Assembly (NCBI GenBank): GCA_032433765.1
Contig: JAVIAB010000047.1
Location: 14,497,107 to 14,561,106 of the forward strand
Length of the DNA stretch: 64,000 bases
From: Megaustenia siamemsis
Lineage: Eukaryota; Mollusca; Gastropoda; Stylommatophora; Ariophantidae
Direction of reading: 5' to 3'
Shown here: positions 11,801-23,800 of the stretch, in pieces
How the letters are laid out: the number at the start of each line of letters is the position of its first letter
Numbering within the stretch: position 1 is the first letter of the stretch
Notes under the pieces: model-generated
What the model was told of the DNA's origin: nothing
Seen by the model: the letters and a program-made list of their open reading frames with translations, nothing else
Database searches by the model: none
Program-made: the position numbers and the translations under genes

Positions 11801-14800
11801 AGGGTGGTTCCATCCTTGGATATTCCTCAGAATAAAGTTTCTGTTCCTGAGAATGTGCCAATAGGATCACTGGTGGCAACAATGGCGGTAAGTGGGTTAT
11901 GAAAACAACCTGATTTGTGATATACTACAGTACATTATAGCAAAGTACACATTGACAAAGCTATAGCACAGTATGCTAAATAAAAGCATAGTGTACATGA
12001 TATAGCAAGTTCAGGAAGCTATGAAACAGTGCACCAATTTATTGCACAGTGCATCAAGCTATTAGTTTGTGCTCCATGTTATTAAACATTACACCAAAAT
12101 ACACGACAGTACACAAAGCTATTATTAAGCGTTCAAAGCTATAAAACCATACATCAATCTACAGCACAGTACACAAAGCTATTATTAAGCGTTCAAAGCT
12201 ATAAAACCATACATCAATCTACAGCGCAATACACAAAGTTATTATTAAATGTTCAAAGATATAAAATAGTACACCAACTTTATTACAGTAAGCCCAATTA
12301 TATGAAAGTGATCCACACAAAGGAAAATCTCCTGAACCTGATAATATAACAAAAGAAGAGATTGAAGCCATGTGTGATTTTGGAATAGAAATAATAAGAA
12401 AAACATTGAATGATATCTACAAAACTGGATATATACCAGAAGATCTGCTAAAGTCAATATTCTTGGTCCTACCAAAGAAATCTGATGTGATTGAATGCAA
12501 TGCCCATCGCACAATTAGCAATCTGTGTCACATGACTAAGATATTACTAAGAGTCATCATGTGAAGAGTGCGCAACAAAATCAGTCCAGAAATTAGTGAT
12601 GGACAGTGTGGTTTTGTTAGACATAAAGGAACAAGCAATGCCATATACATCATTTCTTAGATCTTTAGTAGAAAGAGTCATAGAGGTGAAAATAGATCTA
12701 TACTTAAGTTTCATATATTATACCAAAGCATTTGACAAAGTAAAGCACCAAGAAATAATAAAAATTTTAGAAAGCATAAATGTAAACAGCAAAGATCTAA
12801 GAATAATAAAGAACATGTACTGGCAACAAATAGCGGCCATAAGAACTGGAAATCAATTTGGAATGTTTCAACAGTTAAAACAGGGGGTTAGGCAAGGTTG
12901 TGTGAAGTCAGAAGATTTATTTCATATGTATAGTGAGATTATTTTAAGATCCATAAGGGATAACAATTGGAGGTCATAATATAAATAATCTATGGTATGC
13001 TGATGATACTGTCTTAATCACTAAGAGTAAAAATGAATTACAAAAAATGTTAGACATTATAGTGAAGGAAAGCAAAAATAAAGGATGCATGCTTAATAGC
13101 AAAATGACAGAGGCAATTGTAACAACAAAGAAAAATACATCACCACAATACACAATAAAGACAGGTGGAACAATATTAAAACAGGTAAATAAATTTAAAT
13201 ATGTGGGAGCATTGTTAACATCAGATGGTAGATGTACAACAGAGGTGAGATGCAGAATGGTTCAGGCAAAAGCAGCTCTCCAAAAAATGAGGAAGATACT
13301 ATGCAATCCATTTTTGACAATAGAGACAAGAAAAAAAGTTCTTAAATGTTATAGAACCATTCTTAACATATGAATGTGAATAATGGACAATAGGACAACA
13401 GAGAAGAAAATCACTGGAGGCTGTAGAAATGTGGTTTTACAGAACAATGTTGTGAATACCATGGATAGCAAAGAAGAGTAATGAAAATGTTCTGAAAGAG
13501 GCCAAAGCAAAAAGAGAGCTAATATCCAATATTAGGAAGAAACAATCATCATTTTTTAGCTATGTAATGAGAAGAGAACAGTTGGCATATATTGTAACAA
13601 CTGGGAAAATTGAGGGACAAAGAGATAGAGGGAAGCAAAGAGAAAAGATATAAGACAGCTTAAGAGGCTTGGCAAAAGGTCAACAACAGAAATGATAAAT
13701 AGCTGTCGAAATTGAAAGTTGTGGAGAGACATGATCACCTACACCAGCAAGATGGTACTTGATAATAATGATGATCCACAAAAGAAGAGAATACCATTAT
13801 TTATCATAATTCTGTACACCAAAATATAGCATAATACACCAAACTATAGTACATTATAAAAAGTCATAGTTCTGTACACTAAACTTTGGCACTTTACAAT
13901 GAATGAGGGTGCAGCGCTCATTGCTATAGTACAGTACAAAAGAGCTATAGAACATTGCTCAGAACAGTACAACGAGCTATAGAGCATTGCACAAAACAGT
14001 AGCACAGCATATCAAGATTCACAATAATATAAAATTATGTAGCATATTACACAGTAATGTGGCTCAATTTAGCAAAATTATCTACATACCATGTTAAGAG
14101 TGGGGTGGTGTGGAATATAATGTGACAACAGGCAACAAATCATGGGGAAAAGATGAAAAGAGCAACAATATAGGCAGTTAATGTGCACAGACTGAAATTA
14201 AAACATAAATTTAGGAAAACAGGAAGTAGCAAAAGGTACTGATGCCTTTCGATGATCAGTTAATGGAGAATTTAATTTATAAACGAAATGAACATATGTT
14301 GTTTGTTTGTTTACCAATCAGATCAAAGGACTCCACACTACAAGTGCAGAATTTGACATCCAAAACGAGTGAGTGTTTTCTGAAAATCTATTCGTTATTT
14401 TAAAAAAATCATTTTTAATGAATTTGTATACTAAAAAAAAAGACAAAAAAACAAAACAAAGAAATCAATTTTTAGAATCTAAACTCACTGATTTAGAGAC
14501 GGAAATCGTATGCAGAAAAAAAAGTGTAATTGTCTATAGAAAAATTTAATTTTTTTTAGAAAGATGAAATGGTTGTTAGAAGGATAAAATCACCTCTTAA
14601 AATATGTTATTTCGAATTGTGTTCATTCTGTCCTTTATTTATTTAAAGAATTCAATGGCAAACACTCTTCCTTTTCTTATGACAGTCTTTCATAGTTTTA
14701 TAATTCAGTTACTGTGTTGGCACAATGCAGGCGATGTGTCAAAATACATCTTTGGCTCCACAAAATACAGGGCAGCATCAATTTCCAGCTAGGTACAAAG

Positions 14801-17800
14801 GTGAACAACATCAACAGAGCTAAAATAGCCAGTAAATCATAGCTGATGGCTTGCATCAGAATCGGTGAACCGGAACTATCCAAACCCTACTCCACCTCTT
14901 TCCGGTGCCCCTAATAATAGACTAACCATTCTGATCTGGCCAAGTGAGTAGGGATCGAGAGGAAAGGTAACCAAGTACTCATAAACATTATGCCTAAGAC
15001 GGATTTATCGGACCGAAAAGTGCAAATATCACAGTTTTACTGCAAATGTCAACACAACATATTTAACTGCCACGTAATATTGCTTTAAGGGCATATAACA
15101 GAAAGAGATAATTATTTCTTTACTCATTGAGTGAATGCAAAGAAAAAGAAAAATTTCCCACAGATTTCTGTGCTCTCAGCTTCACAGATTTCAGGGTTTT
15201 CCATTTCATGCTGGGAATGTTGGTTTCATTGTCATAATGGTCTATCACTCTGTGTATTTCTGTTTTTTTGTTGTAACATAAACAATTTTATCTCATCCGT
15301 GGCCTCTGATTTCTCCTTTCTTTTCCTGACAAATCGCCAGAGCAATAATTTATCATAATTGTTTATGTTGTGCCTTGCACCATAATTGTTTATGTTGTGC
15401 CTTGCACCATAATTGTTTATGTTGTGCCTTGCACCATAATTGTTTATGTTGTGCCTTGCACCATAATTGGAAAACCCATCGAGGAAACAAAAACTTATAC
15501 ATTCTGACAATTTGTTGGAGTTGTAGATTAGTTCACTGGGGTATGTTGTACCTTGCACTGTAGTAGGAAAACTCTCTGAGGAAACGAAAAAATACAGGAC
15601 AAATTGTTGGAGTTGTAGATTAGTTCACTGGGGTATGTTGTATCTTGCACTGTAGTAGGAAAACCCATTGCTAAAACGAAAGCACACACGAGAAACATCA
15701 AATGTTCCTAGTTCCAACTTTCTCCTCCTACTCCTTCATGGTCAGAATAAAGATACATAGCCAACCCCGTATATTCGTGTGATATTATAGTAGTTATCTT
15801 TATTCATATTTACAGCAAAATCAATCTATTCTTAGGCATGTATCCTATTCGGAACCGTACTGCCAGGAATATATTTGTGGGGTTTGTTTTTTTTTAGTAT
15901 CCCATGTCTCGGCCTAAGGCCTTCCTCTTAAGCAAAAAAAAAAATTCTGATGCAAAACAAAATAAGTTCGAACAGAGGAAGGACTGAGCGAATGTTTCCC
16001 AATAGAAACTGGGGTTAAACAAGGATGTATTTTATCGCCCTTGTTATTTGGAATTGTTATGGACTTCATAATGAAGAAATGCTGCACTGGTAATAAAGGC
16101 ATCGAATGGATACAAGGAGACCATTTGGAGGACCTCGACTTTGCTGATGACATAGTTCTCATCAGCAGTCAGATAAAAACGATGCAGGAAAACACAAATG
16201 AACTATCATCAATAGCCAGCAAAATTGGGCTTGAGGTCAATCATGAAAAGACTAAAGTCTGAAAAGTTTAATTCCAACAAGTGACAAAATATACATGGAA
16301 AACAAACCAGTAGAAGAGATCGATCACTTTATCTATCTTGGAAGTCACATTGATCGAGAAGGGGGTACGAGCAAAGAAATTAGAATCAGACTGGCTAAAG
16401 CAGCAATGTCTTTCAGAAGCCTTGAAAAGTTGTGGAAATCAAAACTCATTAGTACAAACACAAAACTTAGGCTATTCAAATCAAATGTACTATCAACCCT
16501 TACGTATGCGTGTGAAAGCTGGAAAACAACAAGAGATATAGAAACAAAGTTGAACGCATTCGAAAATAAATGTCTAAGGAAAATACTTGGTATAGAATGG
16601 AACGAATTCAAAACAAACGAGGAAATTAGAGAAATCGCCAATCAACCACTAATATCTTCAGTAATAAAGAAAAGACGATGGTCATACGTTGGACATGTGA
16701 TGAGAAGAGATAATAATCGAATAGCAAAGCAAGCCCTCATATGGGAAACAACAGGTAAAAGAAAAAGAAGAAGACCCAGGGAGACACTGAGAAGAACATT
16801 GATGAGAGAGGCAAGAGCAGCAGGAATCGGCTCCCTCAATGAGATAGAACTGCTTGCACAGAACAGAGACAGATGGCGAGATTTGATAAAATATCTTTAA
16901 AAGAAAACTGCTAGAACAAAAATTCATATAGGAGAAGGTGTATCTTGGTCTACGCCCAATGGGCCGGTTACGGCTCGAAAGGTCAATAGAATAGAAAACA
17001 AAATATGATGTGGTAAATTAATTGTTTCAGAAAGAACAGATAGGATTTTTAATACAAGTTTAATTATGATAAATTTCCTTTACAAATATCATCATTTTAT
17101 ACAAATTTAATTACGATAAATTTCCATCAATTTTTAATTGACTAATGTGGTGCTGACTGATTCTGCCTATCACTCCATCAACTCACATGCACATACCCCT
17201 GCTTGTCAATCGTTGTTTACGTTTATTTCTAGTGTCCTGCTTACAAAAGTGGACCTGGACAGAGAGAAGCAAGACACGTACTCTGTGCCGATCCAATCAA
17301 TACATGATGTAAGTATTACCATGGCTACCAGTAACAGATGCAAGTATTGTTATGGCAACCAATATCACATCACATCTCCTTAGCCATCATATGGACATTA
17401 ATCAACTGAGACTGACGTATATTATTAAAGTCATGTCACTGGTGATAAATTAACTGTGACTGTCTTCTATTTTTGTGCACAGTAAATGCCATTTCTCATA
17501 TATATAATTAGATCATATAAATCATTATTAATGTTATGAAATCATACATCTAGATTGAGGAGCGTGTGGTCATGTGGCGAATTCTACTGTGTTGCTGGCT
17601 AAAAAGCCCGCATACATTGTTCGAAACTCATAGTAGATAGAAAAGAATTTTTCTATCTGGGATAAAATAAAAATCCTGATTTGCACACATCGTGGCAACT
17701 GCTTAATCAAAGCAGCTTTTATCCTTCTGCCCCCCCCCCCCCCAATATACACCAGCAGTCAGAATATGTGTCATAAAGACTTTTTAACAATGTATTTAAA

Positions 17801-20800
17801 TTCTCAGTATATATTTATATTTCCTCATTCATATGAACCATAGAGAACACTTGTTAGTTCATAAATATACAAGACTTTTATTATTTTTAAAATAAAAAAA
17901 CACTTGTTAGTTCATAAATATAGAAGATTTTTATTATTTTTTTTAATAAAAACACTTGTTAGTTCATAAATATAGAAGATTTTTATTATTTTTTTTATAA
18001 AAACACTTGTTAGTTCATAAATATAGAAGATTTTTATTATTTTTTAATAAAAAACACTTGTTAGTTCAAAAATATAGAAGACTTTTATTATTTTTTGAAT
18101 AAAAAACGCTTGTTAGTTCGTAAATATAGAAGATTTTTATTATTTTTTAAATAAAAGTGTACATTAAAGAAAAAATAGCACTGTTGTGTATTTGTTGTAA
18201 AAAGATGTATCAATTGCTAATTTGTAGATAAAAGAAGGTAGATGTATAAATTGCTAGTTTGTGGATAAGAGGAGGTGTATAAATTGCTAATTTGTAGATA
18301 AAATAATGTAGATGTATTAATTGCTAGTTTGTAGATAAAATAATGTAGATGTATAAATTGCTAATTTGTAGATAAAAGTAGGTAGATGTATAAATTGCTA
18401 GTTTGTAGATAAGAGATGATGTATAAATTGCTAATTTGTAGATAAAATAATGTAGATGTATCAACTGCTAGTTTGTAGATAAGCAAAAGATGTATCAATC
18501 AAGCAAGTTCATATGTAAGAATGTTTATTTGGAATAAAGATGTAGAAGTTATTTTATATCAAAGAAGAAACAGAACTACATTGTTTGTAGATAGAGGAGA
18601 TGTATCAATTGCTAGTTTGTAGATGAGGAATGATTAATTTGAATACAGGTTCAAGTTTTAGGTAACAGGAGGTGTATCAATTGCTAGTTTGTAGATGAGG
18701 AATGATTAATTTGAATACAGGTTCAAGTTTTAGGTAACAGGAGGTGTATCAATTGCTAGTTTGTAGATGAGGAATGATTAATTTGAATACAGGTTCAAGT
18801 TTTAGGTAACAGGAGGTGTATCAATTGCTAGTTTGTAGATGAGGAATGATTAATTTGAATAAAGGTTCAAGTTTTAGATAACAGGAGATGTATCATTTTC
18901 TAGTTTGTAGAGAAGAGTAGATGTATCATCTGTTAGTTTGTAAATAGAAAATATTTAGTACTTACTGGATTATAAATTGATATATGATTGATATAAGATT
19001 ATATAATAGAGATAAGATAATTGATATAAGATATAATTGAATAATTGATTGAAGATCCAGTACTTATTAGATTCAGGATAATGAAAGTAATGCTTTTGTC
19101 TGCTTTTTGATGAGAAGGGGGAACAACTGCTAATTTGTAGATGAAATGATAAATCACTTATAGGTTTGTAAGTTTACAATATTCACTTTATATAAATAGA
19201 TGGTAAATATGAAAGTGGTCATAGCAGGTTTGAAATTGATAAATGTGAAGATGTTGATTCACATCTGACAGGTTACCACTACAGTGATGATCCTCAATGT
19301 GAGCATCACAGATATCAATGACAATCCTCCAGAATTTGAGTACTCTGTTTACGTGATCAACATGGATAATAATGTTAATATCAATGAAGTAGTGAAAACA
19401 GGTCAAAGTAAGTATTTAATAGTTACATCCTAAACATATAAATACTTAATTCTTCTAATAATCAAGTTCCTGTGTGTTACCAGGGCCTCATTATGAGGGA
19501 AGTAATGAATAGTGACACTGTGATCTTCCAGGCATGTCGTAAGAGGCGGCTAAGGAGGTTGAATGATGGCTTGACAAGCTGTCATTGTAAAAAGTATTGT
19601 TATGGAAACAGCGCCATATATTTTAGAGGAGTGATCTCTGCAATATGTGCCACTTTGGCACACAAGGTTTCTGTTTTTGAGATTGTGGTTCTGCCTATGT
19701 GCCGTCTTTTGCTCGAAAGGACAATAGATAGATAGAATAATCAAGCTCTCTATCTGCCATTTTTTGTTTATATCTTTATGAAACTATCTTAACAAACAAC
19801 AATATGTCAATCTCTCCCCTGTCTTTCCCTTTTTTTCCTTTTTAGCTCCGTCACGCCAAGTGGTATATAGGGAATATGGTGTTAGTGACCATAATTTTTA
19901 TAGACCTTCGGCACATGATTTTTGGGGTAATGTGGTTGGTATTATGCCCATTCCACTAAACTTTCTGAGAAAAAAATTGGGTACCTATTTAAGGATTGGT
20001 AAATCTTGAAGTCGTCGATCAGGATAGAATATGCTCTTGCCCATTGTAGTCCAGTTCACTAACCACAGAGCTATTGCCGCTCTCCTGTCTACCCAATATA
20101 AAAATTATCTCAATTTTTCTCCTGTCTCCCCAACATAAAAATTATCTCAATTTTTCTCCTGTCTCCTTAACATAAAAATTCTCTAAATTTGTCTCCTGTC
20201 TCCCCAACATAAAAATTCTCTCAATTTTTCTCCTGTCTCCCCAACATATAAATTCTCTCAATTTTTCTCCTGTTTCCCAACATACAAATTCTCTCAATTT
20301 TTCTCCTGTCTCCCCAACATACAAATTCTCTCAATTTTTCTCTGTCTCCCCAACATACAAATTCTCTCAATTTTTTTCCTGTCTCCCCAACATACACATT
20401 TTCTCAATTTGTCTCCTGTCTTCCCAGCATACAAATTCTCTCAATTTTTCTCTGTCTCCCCAACATACAAATTCTCTCAATTTTTTTCCTGTCTCCCCAA
20501 CATACACATTTTCTCAATTTGTCTCCTGTCTTCCCAGCATACACATTCTCTCAATTTTTTTCCTGTCTCCCCCAACATACACATTTTCTCAATTTGTCTC
20601 CTGTCTTCCCAACATACAAATTCTCTCAATTTTTTTCTGTCTCCCCATCATACAAATTTTCTCAATTTATCTCCTGTCTCCCCAACATACAAATTCTCTC
20701 AATTTTTCTCTGTCTCCTGAACATAACAATTCTAACAATATTTCTCCTGTCTCCCCAACACAAAAAAACCTCGAAATCTTTCTCCTGTCTCCCCAGCATA

Positions 20801-23800
20801 AAAATTATCACAATCTTTCAATGGACAATGACAACACAAGAAGTAGGAGATCTGGTTAGAGACAGACAAATAATTCTTTCTGATGGGTTCTGATGAGTGC
20901 ACTGTTCTGCAAAGGAGATGTGACCTACTGATGCTGATAATGCACTTTTTGTGTAGTCCTTTTAAACTGACGAAAAATGAATGACAGAAGAAAAAATAAA
21001 GATAAAAGGTTAGCTTGGTTTAGTTTAGTTTAGTTTAGTTTAGTTTAGTTTAGTTTAAAAGACGGATCATTCCCATTACATATTTCTTCTTCTACCTTTC
21101 AACTCCTTGTGGAGCATAGGTCTTCAGCAAACACTTTGCAAGCCATTCTGTTTCTTGCCATTGTTTTAAGATCATTCCATGTTTTCTCCATTCTATTCAT
21201 CTCTGCTTCCATCTGTCTTCTTCAAGAGTATTTTGTGTTCTTCATTGTCTTTTTCCTTGGGGATTCAAAAAAAGGGCCATATATGTAATACTCTCAGTTG
21301 GCTTCCGCAGTGTGTGTTCTATCCAGCGCCATTGTCTTTGCTGCATCTCTTTATCCACTGGTATTTATCTGGTACTTTTCCATAATTCTATGTTTGTGAT
21401 TTTGTCTTTGACTTGTCCATGTTTGTGATGTTTTTGCTGCTTATTTTTTTTTCAGTACAGGATGTACTGTATGTGTTGATTTATTATTCTTCTGTGTCTC
21501 CCTTTCGTAGTGCTCCTTTCTAGCATCTCCAGTTTAGACCTCATATCCATGTAGTCTAGACATTGGCTGAAGATTCATAATCATTTATTTAATCATTATC
21601 TCGCCTTACCTCCCTGAGGGCATTCAGAGTGTCATCCCAGTCCATTAACTGTCCGCCATCCACGGCAACCATTCTAATCCTGCTGTCAACTCGTTCATTT
21701 GCTTTAAAGCCTGAATGACCAAGAACAAAAACAGATCCCAATAAGTCCTGAGTTATTTAGTGACTCCAAACATTACCTTTGAGCCAAGCCCTCTTTGATT
21801 TTCAAGAGCATGCTCATCTCAGGAGAAAAAAAAAACTATATAAGAATGAAAGCTCAGAGCTTCCATCATCATCATCATCATCATTTAGTGTCATCTCCAC
21901 ATTGAAGGTTGGCTACCATGGAGCGCCATTCCACTCTGTCTCTTGTTTTGATGGTGCAGATTGTCATAGGCTGACCTGTCCATCTTTTGATGTTATTCGT
22001 CCATGTTAGTCTTGTTCTTGGTCCAGAAAAATCCCTTTGATTTCTGCTGTAGACATTACAGAACTGGACAACAGCTGTGGGCATCAATAATCGAGGACAA
22101 CTCAAATATGAAGTTTTTAAATTCTGGCACAATTAGTCAAGACTTGAATATGTTTAATGGCATAAAACAATAGTAGGGCAACAATTGCAAACACATGCAG
22201 TCACAAATCACATCAAACTCACATCTATCTATTGTCCTTTCGAGCCGAAGACGGCACATAGGGCAGAACCACAATCTCAAAAACAGAAACCTAGCGTGCC
22301 AAAATGGCACATATTGCAGAGATCACTGCTTCTAAAATCTATGGTCTGTTTCCATAACAATAGTTTTTACAATGACAGCTTGTCAAGCCATCGATCAACC
22401 TCCTTAGTCGCCTCTTACAACATGCTTGGAAGGTCACAGTGTCACTATTCTTTACTCATAATGAGACCCCGATAACACACAGGAAACTCACATACTCATA
22501 GTGAAATATACAAATCAACAACTGCTACTCAGTTGTATCTAACTGGCTATCTCTAACAGAACGTATAAGTCCTTTAAAACTGTCCAGGATGGACCCACAT
22601 TTCTATCTCATTCTATGTCTGGCTAACTTAGTGTTTCGGTTTGGCTGATCTTTCTACTTCGTTTCTAGCTATATATTTTTCACTAACTCTAGTAATCAGC
22701 CATTCTCTGCAGATGGTGTCCAACATGTCTGCATGATCTAAACGTATGTCTTGTCTCTCCGAGATATTGGTGGAAACTAATTAATTCAGGATCATAGACT
22801 GGCTCATCAAGTTTGATGATGCACCAAATCTAATCATATGGTCACGAGGTGTCCTTCAAGCCAATAGATGTGCAGTGTGGTTAAGTAACTTAACGTCTCT
22901 CGGTCATCCCCCCCCCCCCCATTAACTCTATTACCGCTCTTCTAGTGCACTGCTGAACCCTCTAAAATCCTAGATCTGGTACAAGGATTCCCGTCTGGCC
23001 CAAACTGTTCATCACGCTGCAGCTAGGTTGTCCCTGTTTGTCTCTATTTCGCTGCATGTCTAGCGTCCACTTAATACAGTTATTGTGCTTGTTTCTTGAT
23101 TACTCAATGAATGTATGACCTAACTCCATTATTTTCCTATTATCGCTGTGTACATCTTCTCTTGATTCTGAGCAGCTTTTATATGTTGGTTTTGTTTCCA
23201 TCACTGCTGTAAAACGCAAGAGAACACAGAAAAAGATAAGACACTCCGTTAACTTCAAGTACACTATCCACAAAGGCTCTTTCAAATAAAGAATAAAGGC
23301 ATGACACCTGTCCTGAAAAAACAAAGGCAAAAAAAAAGACTAAAACCAAGGAGCTTACCCTGGTTAAACAAAGGTTGAAAAAGTCTAAAACCATGTTGAA
23401 TACCCTAGTAAATTAAAGGCTGAAACCTAAACCATGGTGCATACCCTGGTAAATTAAGAGCTGAATAAGACTAAACCATAATGCATACCCTGATAAAGCA
23501 ATGACTGAAGTGGCAACTCATCTCCATCATCGTGTGCCCTCTCCGCAACGAAGGTTGGCTACCATGGATCGCCATTCTACTCTGTTTCTTGCTTTGATGG
23601 TGCAGGCTGACATAGATTGACTTGTCCATCTTTTGATGTTACTCGTCCATGTTAGTCTTGGTCTGCCTCTTTTGCCTTGTATTTTTCCTTCCAATATTAC
23701 TTTTAGTAGGCTGTTGTGTCTTTTAACATGCCCCAAAAATTTCATTTGTCTTGACTTAATTGTGTTCAGCAGTTCTCTTTTTATTTTTAGTTGTTTTAAA

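Larger units (their letters stand above)
11888..14321. other. Intron 2
   Basis: A decayed minisatellite with a unit of about 61 bp (11940-12290, and again 13790-14070) is interrupted by an RTE-E copy (12295-13765). 14080-14321 shows nothing recognisable. Confidence 0.8.
14369..17232. other. Intron 3
   Basis: Contains dispersed repeat R (14770-14960), a 28-bp minisatellite (15351-15474) with flanking duplications to 15670, and an RTE-B copy (15906-16997). Other parts show nothing recognisable. Confidence 0.8.
17309..19271. other. Intron 4, satellite-filled
   Basis: A C14 run (17730-17743), a 52-bp tandem array (17846-18165) and related 37-bp and 72-bp arrays (18190-18960). The remaining 17309-17720 and 18961-19271 show nothing recognisable. 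Confidence 0.85.

Noticed and set aside
20087..20835. 39-bp repeats resembling a CRISPR array or a repeat protein
   Set aside because: No constant repeat/variable spacer pattern; pyrimidine-rich minisatellite, frames open only by lack of stops in the unit.
21017..21056. Interstitial telomere repeat
   Set aside because: Unit is TTTAG, not TTAGGG or TTAGG, and only eight units long; ordinary microsatellite.
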